Assembly: GCA_039028895.1 (NCBI GenBank)
Contig: JBCCHF010000019.1
Location: 1 to 64,000 of the forward strand
Direction of reading: 5' to 3'
Source: JAHDCJ01 sp039028895
GTDB lineage: Bacteria; Bacteroidota; Bacteroidia; Chitinophagales; Saprospiraceae
Length of the DNA stretch: 64,000 nucleotides
Positions 17,738-26,981 of this stretch are shown here, in pieces. Made by a program: the position numbers and the translations under genes. The notes under the pieces were generated by a model. That model worked only from the letters and a program-made list of their open reading frames with translations, was not told the origin of the DNA and ran no database searches. Each line of letters starts with the position of its first letter. The first letter of the stretch is position 1.

Positions 17738-19108
17738 ATGAACTCTAAAAACTTCGTTTTCACAATTTTACTTGTATTGCCATTCTTTAATGGATATGGT
17801 CAGGAATGGTTATGGGCATACCAGTCCGGAGGAAGTGGAGTTGACCATGGTCAGCAAATTGCCCTGGCTAATGACGGCAGCATCTACCATACTGGTACTT
17901 TTACGGGTATTGCTGTTTTTGGAGCAGATACTCTGGAATCCAATGGATTCAAAGATATTTTCTTGTCGAAATTTACGGCTGAGGGCCAGTTGGAATGGAC
18001 GAAAAGTTTCGGTTCCCGATTTATGGATTTCAGCTACGATGTAGAACCTGGACTGGAAGGAGGGGTGATTATAACAGGGTCATTTGCGGATTCTATGATG
18101 CTTGGAGAAACAGTTTTGTATTCGGAGGACGCTCATGATACATTCCTGGCCAAATTTTCCCGTGAAGGGGATGTGCAATGGGCGCATAGCTTTGGTGGTA
18201 AAGGATTTGACGCCAGTTTTGACCTCGAGTCAGATAAATCGGGTAATTTTTTCCTTCTTAGAACGATTGACGATAATCCGTTGGACAGCCTTGCGGAGAA
18301 CCCTAAAGCATATAACCGGATTGAGCTATCAAAATTTAATTTGGAAGGTGAAATGGCCTGGTCGTACAAAACTTCCGGGCGTGGCCGGGTTTTGGGTAAT
18401 GGCCTGGCAATCGACCACACCAATAACCTCTACCTGACCGGTGAATACAATGGGGAAGTGGCCTATCGTGGAGACACACTCAATGAAAGATACGGAATCT
18501 ATGTTCTTAAACTATCGGAGGTTGGAGAACTGGTCTGGCAGCGAACAATTGGTGCAGACCATATCAGGTCTTTTGGCTCAGACCTAGTTGTTGATGTTGA
18601 AGGTAATGTATTTCTAACAGGTGGGTTTGATGGGATCGGTAAGTTTGGTCCTGATATTATGAGTTCAATGGGTAACCTCGACATTTTTGTGGCATGCCTT
18701 AAAGCTGAGAACGGGAGTACAAAGTGGATAGAAAGGGCAGGAGGTATCAAAGCAGACAAAGGAATGGGCATATGTCTTGCTGAGGAAGGATTTTTCATTA
18801 CCGGGTGGTACGAAGCAATTGCCTATTTCGGTTATGACACGACTGTAGTCGCGAATGGCGGGAATGATTTCTTTATTGCAAAATATAATAAAGATGGGAC
18901 CCTCGACTGGATAGATGCTCCCATTTCGAAAGGTCTTGGCTATGGAAAGGCCATTAAAGGCGATGGAAAAGGGAATTTTGTTTGTACGGGTTGGTTTACC
19001 GGGTTGATCAATTTTCCTACTGACCTGTTTTTAGGAACAACAAGACCAGATATATTTATTGCCAAGTTTCGTGAAGAAAAGGAGGAACAACAACAAAAAG
19101 AGGAATGA
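17738..19108 (+). CDS. Secreted SBBP-type beta-propeller protein
   Basis: This 456-aa protein has a signal peptide (MNSKNFVFTILLVLPFFNGYG). The mature part is a series of ~45-50-residue repeats of the form TG.F...FG..T..S.G..D.FL.K....G...W, as in GTFTGIAVFGADTLESNGF, GSFADSMMLGETVLYS and GGFDGIGKFGPDIMSS. This is the SBBP beta-propeller pattern common in surface proteins of Bacteroidota. No T9SS sorting domain follows. The chain ends in a highly charged tail, FREEKEEQQQKEE, so it may remain periplasmic or be exported differently. A TATTTTTG element at 17695-17702 could be its -7 box. The function is unknown. The next gene starts 32 bases downstream. Confidence 0.85.
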   Translation: MNSKNFVFTILLVLPFFNGYGQEWLWAYQSGGSGVDHGQQIALANDGSIYHTGTFTGIAVFGADTLESNGFKDIFLSKFTAEGQLEWTKSFGSRFMDFSYDVEPGLEGGVIITGSFADSMMLGETVLYSEDAHDTFLAKFSREGDVQWAHSFGGKGFDASFDLESDKSGNFFLLRTIDDNPLDSLAENPKAYNRIELSKFNLEGEMAWSYKTSGRGRVLGNGLAIDHTNNLYLTGEYNGEVAYRGDTLNERYGIYVLKLSEVGELVWQRTIGADHIRSFGSDLVVDVEGNVFLTGGFDGIGKFGPDIMSSMGNLDIFVACLKAENGSTKWIERAGGIKADKGMGICLAEEGFFITGWYEAIAYFGYDTTVVANGGNDFFIAKYNKDGTLDWIDAPISKGLGYGKAIKGDGKGNFVCTGWFTGLINFPTDLFLGTTRPDIFIAKFREEKEEQQQKEE

Positions 19109-19140
19109 AGTTTGGTCATTTTTTTATAAAACCATGAAAA

Positions 19141-20082
19141 ATGAAGTTGGTCTTAACAAAATGGATGTTCTTGTTTTTTGCTTTTGGATGTGCTGATTCC
19201 GATTCACAAAACAAATCATATTTAACTTCCAACCCTGAGGAAGACTTAGTACTTGAAGCAAAATCAATTGACAAGAAGGAACAAGAAATACCAATTGATT
19301 CCAGTGAAGGTTATGTTTATTCTTGGAAAGAAACCTACGACTACAAAGCGGCACTGATTAACCGAATGGTTGTTCCCGTAGGTTTTGAAAGGGTGAAACT
19401 TGAAAAAGGGTCATTTGGTGATTGGCTCCGGCATTTACCTCTTGAACCGGGAAAGGGTACTGTCAATTATTTTAATGGTGACCCAAAATTCACCCAGAAA
19501 ATCCATGCAGGTGTTATCGATATGGATGTCGGAACCCGGGATTTGCAACAGTGTGCTGATGCGATAATGAGGGTAAAAGCTGAATACCATTACCAAAGAA
19601 AAGAATACAGCGACATTCACTTCAATTTCACAAGTGGTGATAAAGTTTCGTTTGATGACTGGCGAAAGGGGAAAAAGCCAAGAATTAGTGGGAATAATGT
19701 CACTTTTACTGGTTTTTCTGGCAACGTTGACAATTCTTATCGCAATTTCAAGAAATATCTGATCTCTATTTTCAGCTATGCCGGAACGGCTTCTTTAGAA
19801 AGAGAATTAAGCAATATTGAGTTGATAGATATGCAGCCTGGAGATATGTTCATCCAAGGTGGGTCACCAGGACATGCCGTCCTGGTTATGGATATGGCCA
19901 TCAACAAATCCACTGATGAAAAGCTGTTCCTTTTAGCCCAAAGTTATATGCCCGCCCAGGATTTTCACATCCTGAGAAATTTAAATGATAAGAAGTTGGA
20001 CCCCTGGTACCGCCTGGATTTTGGAAATGAGCTTAGCACTCCGGAATGGCGATTCGACTCAAATGACCTATATCGGTTTTGA
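19141..20082 (+). CDS. DUF4846 domain lipoprotein
   Basis: This 313-aa protein has a lipoprotein signal peptide (MKLVLTKWMFLFFAFGC), so it is membrane-anchored. Residues ~75-310 match DUF4846 by its characteristic order: FGDWLRHLPLEPG, HAGVIDMDVGTRDLQQCADA, MRVKAEYHYQ, HFNFTSGDKVSFDDW, DMQPGDMFIQGGSPGHAVLV and the terminal W-R-FDSNDLYRF. The GHAV and conserved Arg/Tyr residues hint at an enzyme of the papain/NlpC-like or transglutaminase-like kind, but no activity is established. It lies 32 bases after the propeller gene and is probably cotranscribed. Confidence 0.88.
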   Translation: MKLVLTKWMFLFFAFGCADSDSQNKSYLTSNPEEDLVLEAKSIDKKEQEIPIDSSEGYVYSWKETYDYKAALINRMVVPVGFERVKLEKGSFGDWLRHLPLEPGKGTVNYFNGDPKFTQKIHAGVIDMDVGTRDLQQCADAIMRVKAEYHYQRKEYSDIHFNFTSGDKVSFDDWRKGKKPRISGNNVTFTGFSGNVDNSYRNFKKYLISIFSYAGTASLERELSNIELIDMQPGDMFIQGGSPGHAVLVMDMAINKSTDEKLFLLAQSYMPAQDFHILRNLNDKKLDPWYRLDFGNELSTPEWRFDSNDLYRF

Positions 20083-20289
20083 TATTTCTTGAAAAAGAAA
20101 TGTAAATTCCTGAAAATAAGGAGGGTTATAGAAATTATTTTTTTCGCCATATTTCTGTCAGAAAAATGACAAAATTTAGTTAAAACTGAATTTTTCCTTA
20201 TTATTGTCCGCCATAGAACAAAGTTTCTATAAACACCCCCCTTAGAAACACCATTTTCCAAATCTTATTTTCTTTAAAACCTTACAATT

Positions 20290-21999
20290 ATGAGGAACAT
20301 CTTTACTCTTTTCGTATTTGTGTTATTCACTTCCATGGCGTTTGCACAGACGCAAAGAACAACGCTGTTGGAGCAATTTACACAGGCATCGTGCGGGCCT
20401 TGTACAGCATCAAACCCGTGGATTGACAATTATTATGAGACTACGGCTCTACCTGTTTTGCGGATATACTACCATACTTCATGGCCAGGTACTGACCCAA
20501 TGTACAACCATAATACAGCAGTAAATGGTGCCAGAACCAGCTATTACGGCATTAACTCTGTTCCTAACTCAGTTATTGATGGAACAGAATACACACCTCC
20601 TGGATTCAGTGGTGCGTGGACCAATATTACTATGGTGAGCAGGACAGGAATCCCTTCTCCTTTTTCACTATCAGTAACCCACACGATGGCATCAGATTAT
20701 TCTGTTAGCGTAGATGTAAGTGTAACGGCTGCGCAGGCTGTCAATACCAATAACATGAAATTGCATGCTGTAATTGTTGAAAAGGAAATGGTTTACTGTG
20801 ATGCTCCAGGGTCAAATGGTGAAGCAGATTTTCCATATGTTGTGAAGGACATGTTGCCTTCAGCTTCAGGAACTGATCTTAATAGCACCTGGGCAAATGG
20901 TGAAAACCAGACTTTTTCATTTGATTACAGCCCAGCAAACTTCAGAAAAGCATCTGAATTGGCAGTAGTCGTATTTATCCAGAATAATACAACAAGAGAA
21001 ATTCTTCAATCTGCACTCTCTGAAACCTTTACCGCTCCTAATGCAAATGACGCAGCAGTAATTAACGTTTTTGGTGCTCAGGAATGTGCCGGTACACTTA
21101 GTTGCCAGGATGCAACTTTCCGCGGCACAGTTGAAGTACTCAATATGGGATCAAGCCCATTGACTTCACTGGATCTTAACTGGTCTATGAGTGGTGTAGG
21201 AAGTGGAACAACATCATGGACTGGAGATATTGGTCCATTTGAAACCGGAATTATCGACCTTGATCCAATTTCTACACCTTCTAATTTCCCTTTCAGTTTC
21301 CTTTCTGTTTCAGCGGCTAACCCTAATGGAATGACAGATGGATATACTGGAAACAATACACAAAACAAACAAGTTAGTCTAGGAAGTGGCACTTCAACTA
21401 ACCAGTTAACACTTCAGATCACGACTGATCAATATCCAGGAGAAACAACATGGCGTGTCCGCAAAACTGGCACCGGAGAAGAAGTTGCTTCAGGTGGTCC
21501 TTATGGTTCGCAGAATACCACCATTTCTCCGATTACCATTGACCTTGAAGATGGTACCTGCTATTCATTCGAGTTTTTTGATGCCTTCGGTGATGGCATC
21601 TGCTGTGGTTATGGCTCTGGAAGTTTTACGCTGACTGATTCAGATGGAACTGTCCTTGCAAACGGTACTAACTTCGGAAGCGAAGTTGTTGAGGCCTTCA
21701 GAACAGAAGGTGAAGCTACCAATATCGAAAATGTCGTAATGGCTTCAAGCTTCAACGTGCAGCCGAACCCTGTTTATGATGTTGCACAAGTTGAGTTCTC
21801 ACTCATCCAGTCAAGCAATATTCGCCTACAGGTTTATGACTTGCTTGGTGAGTTGATCATTTCTGAAGAACTAGGTGAAATGCACGAAGGTGCTTACACA
21901 AGAGCAATTGACCTTTCAGGTGTTGCTAACGGCATGTACATGGTTAGCCTTATGGCAGACAATGATGTGATTACTGAGAAAATTGTTGTTTCGAAATAA
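20290..21999 (+). CDS. Omp28-like, thioredoxin-fold T9SS-secreted protein
   Basis: This 569-aa protein has a signal peptide (MRNIFTLFVFVLFTSMAFA). Residues ~20-250 resemble Omp28-related proteins: TLLEQFTQASCGPCTASNPW carries a CGPC thioredoxin-type redox pair, followed by YYHTSWPGTDPMY and SVPNSVIDG. The middle (~260-470) has Ig-like and a C-GYGSGSF-containing strand-rich segments. Residues ~485-569 are a T9SS type-A sorting domain (VQPNPVYD ... DLLGELI ... GVANGMYMVSLM). It is probably exported to the surface, where the CGPC could act in disulfide chemistry; that role is inference. It is followed by a terminator. Confidence 0.87.
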   Translation: MRNIFTLFVFVLFTSMAFAQTQRTTLLEQFTQASCGPCTASNPWIDNYYETTALPVLRIYYHTSWPGTDPMYNHNTAVNGARTSYYGINSVPNSVIDGTEYTPPGFSGAWTNITMVSRTGIPSPFSLSVTHTMASDYSVSVDVSVTAAQAVNTNNMKLHAVIVEKEMVYCDAPGSNGEADFPYVVKDMLPSASGTDLNSTWANGENQTFSFDYSPANFRKASELAVVVFIQNNTTREILQSALSETFTAPNANDAAVINVFGAQECAGTLSCQDATFRGTVEVLNMGSSPLTSLDLNWSMSGVGSGTTSWTGDIGPFETGIIDLDPISTPSNFPFSFLSVSAANPNGMTDGYTGNNTQNKQVSLGSGTSTNQLTLQITTDQYPGETTWRVRKTGTGEEVASGGPYGSQNTTISPITIDLEDGTCYSFEFFDAFGDGICCGYGSGSFTLTDSDGTVLANGTNFGSEVVEAFRTEGEATNIENVVMASSFNVQPNPVYDVAQVEFSLIQSSNIRLQVYDLLGELIISEELGEMHEGAYTRAIDLSGVANGMYMVSLMADNDVITEKIVVSK

Positions 22000-22023
22000 T
22001 TTTCCGGTTTCCCGAAAATATTC

Positions 22024-22054
22024 AAGGCGCAGTCAATTGATTGCGCCTTTTTTT
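22024..22054 (+). terminator. Rho-independent terminator
   Basis: AAGGCGCA (22024-22031) pairs with TGCGCCTT (22042-22049), followed by a T-run to 22054. It ends the Omp28-like gene. Confidence 0.88.
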
Positions 22055-22171
22055 GTGAGAATTAGAATTGGATTTAAACCAATTAGCTCCTATTTATTAA
22101 CTTAATTTACCAAATCTAAGATGCGGCTCCAAAGCAGCTTTTGAATGGGGCTACCGCATCAAAATTGTTGA

Positions 22172-25100
22172 TCAATAATACGTCGGCAGATCAGGTGGAT
22201 TGTTGAACCAATCAGTATCGTACGTTCTAAGCAGGTCATCCATGATCTCCTTAAAAGTTAATGCTGTAGTGTCAATGTGCCGTCTAATCCAAAAGCCAAG
22301 GGAAACCACCCAATGGTAATAAGGGTTATTGACTTCTATTCCGGCTTTTTCACTGATTTCATCAGGGAATGGCCATATGCCAATTTGAGATTCGAAGAAA
22401 AGCCCTCCAGATTCGTAGCCTGGCCATTTATTATTTGGAATCTTTCCTGTTTGCAAGTAGGTCAGGTAGTCTTTTTGGACATTTTTACAAAGATCCGGCT
22501 TTCGCTCCAGTTGTTCGTAAGTCAAATAATAAGTCCTGGCCATATCCCTAAGGTATTTGTTATAAAATGGCTGGGTCACCTTTTTGAGAAAGGCGTTATT
22601 CTTTGCAGGTAACACGTTGTCTTTGGCCCATTTAACAAACTCCGGATTATAATAGCCAAAGGCCTTGGCCTGAAGGTCAAAATCACCTATTTCACTATGC
22701 GGCCCCTCAGTAAAAATTTTGAATGGGGAAAGTGACTGCGCCTTACTGAGACTCATAATCAATTTTAACTTTTGATAAAGTTTTCTTGCACCCTCAGCCC
22801 CTGATTGATCTGCTTCACCGAGGTAGGTGGCTGTTTTCCAGCTGGCTTCAATCATTTCATCTATCGTTCGTTGACGTGCTGCTTCTGCTTCTTTTTGAGC
22901 TTTGATGGCATTGTCGCGGTCTGTTTTCAGTTTGGTGATCCACTCGGTACGTTTTTTCCAGCTATCGATGACAAACTGGTACTCTTCCTTGTTGAGCCAA
23001 CTTGATTTCGAACTCAGGATAAACTCAAGTACTTTCCCGCTTTGAATTTCATCAGGATTTTTCAAATAGTATTCCAAAGGGACTGAAATTCCGGTTTTCT
23101 GTTCCCACCAGGTAACTGCTTCGATAGTTTTTTGACGATTGACGGTTGACTCCGTATCGTCATTCCAGATTAGAGCTGTTCCTTCAAGGATATGGTCATA
23201 ATCAGAATTTTCCAAGATACCTTCAGGGTCGATCACTGATTGGATGGCATCGCGAAGTTTAGGATTATTATACCATAAAAACGATGAACCATCCGACCCG
23301 ATGGCTGCACCTTGATGGTCACCGTTTTGCTGTTGATTTCCTTTATTGGATGATCTTCTTTTGTAATAATCCAATATGGCTTGCCATAATTGCCTTTGAA
23401 GGGAGATATGTTCTTTTCCAAATTTATTGATCCAGTTGAGACATTTTGGCCAAAAATTGATCAAAGCGTCGTGTGTTGGTTCAAAATAAGACCCCAGGTC
23501 ATCACTACCGCCACTGATTAATTGTTCTTCAACCAATATGTCGAGAACATCATCAACCGTTGCTTCCTTAAATTTTGGGAAAGCCAATTCGTTTAGCTTG
23601 TCACCATTTAGGAATAGCTCTCTATAGACTCTCCGACGACTATAACTTCCGTCATTTAACCGGATCATTCGCAGGAACAGCAAACGCATAATGGTTTTGT
23701 GATCATCCGTTTTCAACTTTTCAAAGATCTTATTTGCATGGGTACTTAATGCACCATTTATGCCGCCCAGTTTATTCGTGTAGGAATCCTGGCTTAGCTT
23801 TCGATTTTCCTGATCGCGGTATTTGTATAACTGACTTAACGTGAACGATAAGATCGGCAAAGCTCCTGGTGAGTGATTGATTTCCTCCAGGATGTGATCA
23901 ACCATTTCATCTGACTCAAAATCATAGGCAACAACCCAGGCTGGTTTGATCATGATTTGCTTTAATTCATCCAATGACATTGGTGCAAGGCGATACAGGA
24001 ATTTTCTGATCTTCAGGTTGTCCCAAAACTCCTTTCCCAATTTGGATTCCTTTAACTGCCATTCAAAATCGGCCCTGATGGTGATTATGATTTTGGTTTT
24101 ACTCTTCATGGCAAACTTGTACGTCTCGATGATTTTGTCTTCAAACTTACCATGAGATTCCCCGTAAGGGGCATCTGTAAAAAACTCTTCATATTGGTCC
24201 AGCAAAATGACCGCTTTATCGGTTTCAACAGGAGAGGGTAGCAGACGCAAATTTGCTGCAGGATCTTCTCCAGGTCTGAGAACGCTTAATGTCTTATAGT
24301 TGTGATGTTTTTTTAAATATGGAAACAAACCGGCTTTTACGGTAGAGGATTTTCCCTGACCAGAAGGCGCAGAGATAACGAGAATGGGTGTTTGTTCCAG
24401 TTTTTTTGCTAATTCCTTGATGGCCTTTTCCCGACCAAAAAAGAAGGCACTTTCTTCTACGCTATAAGGCTGAAGTCCTTTGTAGGGATTTGTGTCTGGA
24501 GCTGGAACCAGATTGAGTCGATGGCCCGGGTGCAGGAATATGAATTCTCCTTTATCATGACGATTGAGGGTGAATATTGAGGGTGTTTGTCTTTTTCCTT
24601 TACCTGCAGTTTCGGTTTCTACAATATCGCGGAGGTAGGTATACAGTTCTGATGCAGTTATGACACCATCACTCCTGTTCCCACGAGCTGTATCAGCAGC
24701 TCCCTGGAGATCTATCGCTTTCTTTAAAGCTTTGGCGAAAGGGGAATTGGGCTCTTCTTCTTCTCCATCTTCATCGCGCATCCCAAGTGCCTGGTCAGCA
24801 AAAATGTCAATGGCTTTTTGGTCATGAGCTGCTGAGGTAATGACCTGCCAGGCATCATTTCGGAGGAATCTATAGAAACGCTCTTCATAAAGGGGTTCGT
24901 CACCTGATAAATCAAACCCACCCCTGGTAGTCGACCACCTGAATGAGCCAGAAAAACAGCAATCCAGAATTAATAGGCCGTGCTTACACTTTAGTGTTTT
25001 GATGGTAGCATGAAGATCTTTCATTGGCAAAAATGAATTCCTGGTTGCTTTGGACGCATCCGCAGGAATCAAAAACCCTTCCGGATCTGTCTCACTATCG

Positions 25101-25378
25101 GAGGCATAACCATGACCGGCAAAGTAGAAAATTACCCGGTCTTTTGGTTTGACAACAGTTTTCATTTTTTCGAAAACCTTGTACATATCATCTTTGGTGG
25201 CATCAATGGTTAAATGGACTTTATACCCATGTGTATCCCTGAGTAATTCTGCCATATCTCTGGCATCTTTGACCGCTGATTTTAATACTGAGATACCATG
25301 TCGGTAATTGTTAATACCGATTATAAAGGCATGACTTTCTGAAAAAGGAAGTGTTATTTTATTTTCTGGTTGGCTCAT
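22172..25378 (-). CDS. Caspase-like protease fused to nSTAND ATPase with unknown C-terminal domain
   Basis: This is a 1068-aa cytoplasmic fusion. Residues ~12-285 are a C14 caspase/metacaspase-like domain with catalytic His89 in FYFAGHG and Cys141 in LDCCFSG. Residues ~297-650 are an nSTAND1-type NTPase: NPYKGLQPY entry motif, FFGRE, Walker A SAPSGQGKSS (Lys343), Walker B AVILLDQYEEFF (Asp394) and the closing EPTHDALINFWP winged-helix block. A charged coiled coil spans ~808-848. Residues ~850-1068 are an aromatic-rich domain I do not recognise, where relatives usually have WD40 or TPR repeats. Both active sites are intact. The architecture suggests a signal-activated protease, possibly in phage defence or programmed death. 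The gene is alone between a T9SS gene and purB. Confidence 0.9.
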   Translation of the reverse strand: MSQPENKITLPFSESHAFIIGINNYRHGISVLKSAVKDARDMAELLRDTHGYKVHLTIDATKDDMYKVFEKMKTVVKPKDRVIFYFAGHGYASDSETDPEGFLIPADASKATRNSFLPMKDLHATIKTLKCKHGLLILDCCFSGSFRWSTTRGGFDLSGDEPLYEERFYRFLRNDAWQVITSAAHDQKAIDIFADQALGMRDEDGEEEEPNSPFAKALKKAIDLQGAADTARGNRSDGVITASELYTYLRDIVETETAGKGKRQTPSIFTLNRHDKGEFIFLHPGHRLNLVPAPDTNPYKGLQPYSVEESAFFFGREKAIKELAKKLEQTPILVISAPSGQGKSSTVKAGLFPYLKKHHNYKTLSVLRPGEDPAANLRLLPSPVETDKAVILLDQYEEFFTDAPYGESHGKFEDKIIETYKFAMKSKTKIIITIRADFEWQLKESKLGKEFWDNLKIRKFLYRLAPMSLDELKQIMIKPAWVVAYDFESDEMVDHILEEINHSPGALPILSFTLSQLYKYRDQENRKLSQDSYTNKLGGINGALSTHANKIFEKLKTDDHKTIMRLLFLRMIRLNDGSYSRRRVYRELFLNGDKLNELAFPKFKEATVDDVLDILVEEQLISGGSDDLGSYFEPTHDALINFWPKCLNWINKFGKEHISLQRQLWQAILDYYKRRSSNKGNQQQNGDHQGAAIGSDGSSFLWYNNPKLRDAIQSVIDPEGILENSDYDHILEGTALIWNDDTESTVNRQKTIEAVTWWEQKTGISVPLEYYLKNPDEIQSGKVLEFILSSKSSWLNKEEYQFVIDSWKKRTEWITKLKTDRDNAIKAQKEAEAARQRTIDEMIEASWKTATYLGEADQSGAEGARKLYQKLKLIMSLSKAQSLSPFKIFTEGPHSEIGDFDLQAKAFGYYNPEFVKWAKDNVLPAKNNAFLKKVTQPFYNKYLRDMARTYYLTYEQLERKPDLCKNVQKDYLTYLQTGKIPNNKWPGYESGGLFFESQIGIWPFPDEISEKAGIEVNNPYYHWVVSLGFWIRRHIDTTALTFKEIMDDLLRTYDTDWFNNPPDLPTYY

Positions 25379-25502
25379 TGCGGAAGTTGATTTAACCGCA
25401 AAATATAAAACTGCAGAAAATAAAATATAAAAGTTGCTTTTAGTTTAGCAGGACTGGAGATTTGGTTTTACATTATTCCGTTTCCCAAGGCCACATTTTA
25501 CT

Positions 25503-26855
25503 CTAGATGTCTATGGCACCTGTGTAATTGAAAGGCGTAATATTTTTCAATTCTGATTTTACAGACTCACTGACGTTTAGTGTATCGATAAATTGGCGAA
25601 TATCGGTCTTGTCAACCTGTGCTTTCCCTCGGGTCAATGCCTTGAGGGCTTCGTATGGTTTGTCATAGCCTTCACGTCTCAAAATAGTCTGAATAGCTTC
25701 AGCGACAACCATCCAGCTATTATCGAGGTCGATCTCAATTTTTTCCTTGTTGAGTAGTAGCTTGTTGAGTCCTTTCAGGATGGACTGAAAGCCGATAATT
25801 GTATGGCCAAGTGGTACTCCAATATTTCTTAAAACCGTACTGTCTGTAAGATCGCGTTGCAACCTTGATACCGGGAGCTTTGAAGCAAGGTGCTCATAAA
25901 TCGCATTGGCGATACCAAAATTACCTTCAGCGTTTTCAAAATCAATTGGATTGACTTTGTGTGGCATGGTTGAAGAGCCGATCTCTCCCTTTATCGTCTT
26001 TTGTCTGAAATATTCCATGGAAATGTACGTCCATACATCACGAGCCATATCGATCAAAATGGTATTAATTCGGGTAAGGGCATGGAAAAGTGCACCAAAA
26101 TGATCGTAATGTTCAATTTGGGTGGTGGTTTGTTGCCTGTTAAGGCCAAGTTGCTCTGAAACGAATTTATTGGCAAAAGCTACCCAGTCTACTTCAGGAT
26201 AAGCGACGACATGTGCATTGAAGTTGCCTGTTGCGCCACCAAATTTAGAAGATGATGGAACCTGATTTAAAAGTTCCTGCTGGGCTCTCAACCGCTCGAC
26301 AAAAACGAAAAATTCTTTCCCCAAAAGGGTAGGAGATGCTGGCTGGCCATGTGTTCTGGCCAGCATGGGGATGTCTTTCCATTCCATCGACATTTCTTCA
26401 AGTTTAGAGACAACTTCATTCAGTAAAGGTGCGTAAACATCCTTTAATGCATCCTTGAAAGAAAGCGGAACTGCCGTATTGTTGATGTCCTGTGAAGTGA
26501 GAGAAAAGTGGATGAATTCCTTATAAGCATCCCAGCCATTTTCTTCAAATTTCTCTTTCAGAAAGTATTCCACAGCCTTTACATCATGGTTAGTCACCCT
26601 TTCTATTGATTTGACCTTTGCTGCATCAGCCTCTGAGAAGTCGGCAGCTATTTCCCGCAAAGTGCTGAATCCGGATTGATCAAATCCTTGCAGTTGAGGT
26701 AGTGGTATAGTGCATAAGGCAATGAAGTATTCTATCTCTACCAAGACACGGTATTTGATTAGTGCGTATTCTGAAAGATAAGGGGCTAAAGAAGCAGTTT
26801 TGTTGCGGTAGCGACCATCAACTGGTGAGTTTGCAGTAAGCGGGCTTAATTCCAT
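25503..26855 (-). CDS. purB: Adenylosuccinate lyase
   Basis: It cleaves SAICAR to AICAR and adenylosuccinate to AMP in purine synthesis. I start at ATG 26855 (MELSPLTANSPVDGRY); an upstream TTG is unlikely. The fumarase/aspartase signature GSSTMPHKVNPIDFENAEGN is clear, as are TNHDVKAVEYFLKEK and LTSQDINNTAVPL. About 450 aa, the E. coli-like long class. It is divergent from the DUF697 gene. Confidence 0.96.
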   Translation of the reverse strand: MELSPLTANSPVDGRYRNKTASLAPYLSEYALIKYRVLVEIEYFIALCTIPLPQLQGFDQSGFSTLREIAADFSEADAAKVKSIERVTNHDVKAVEYFLKEKFEENGWDAYKEFIHFSLTSQDINNTAVPLSFKDALKDVYAPLLNEVVSKLEEMSMEWKDIPMLARTHGQPASPTLLGKEFFVFVERLRAQQELLNQVPSSSKFGGATGNFNAHVVAYPEVDWVAFANKFVSEQLGLNRQQTTTQIEHYDHFGALFHALTRINTILIDMARDVWTYISMEYFRQKTIKGEIGSSTMPHKVNPIDFENAEGNFGIANAIYEHLASKLPVSRLQRDLTDSTVLRNIGVPLGHTIIGFQSILKGLNKLLLNKEKIEIDLDNSWMVVAEAIQTILRREGYDKPYEALKALTRGKAQVDKTDIRQFIDTLNVSESVKSELKNITPFNYTGAIDI

Positions 26856-26919
26856 GATAATTGACGTATTTCTTGAAAAATCTGAAAGAAGTTGCAAAAA
26901 TAAGGCTACTCGTCGAATT

Positions 26920-26953
26920 TCTTGACACCAATATTGATTATTCGCTATCTTTA
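26920..26953 (+). promoter_or_regulatory. Putative promoter for DUF697-SHOCT gene
   Basis: TTG at 26922-26924 and TATCTTTA at 26946-26953 are separated by 21 bases, matching the Bacteroidota -33/-7 layout with one mismatch in the -7 box. Transcription would begin near 26960, which favours the ATG at 26982 over the one at 26964. Confidence 0.4.
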
Positions 26954-26981
26954 GTTTTTATCAATGCAAATAATTATCACG

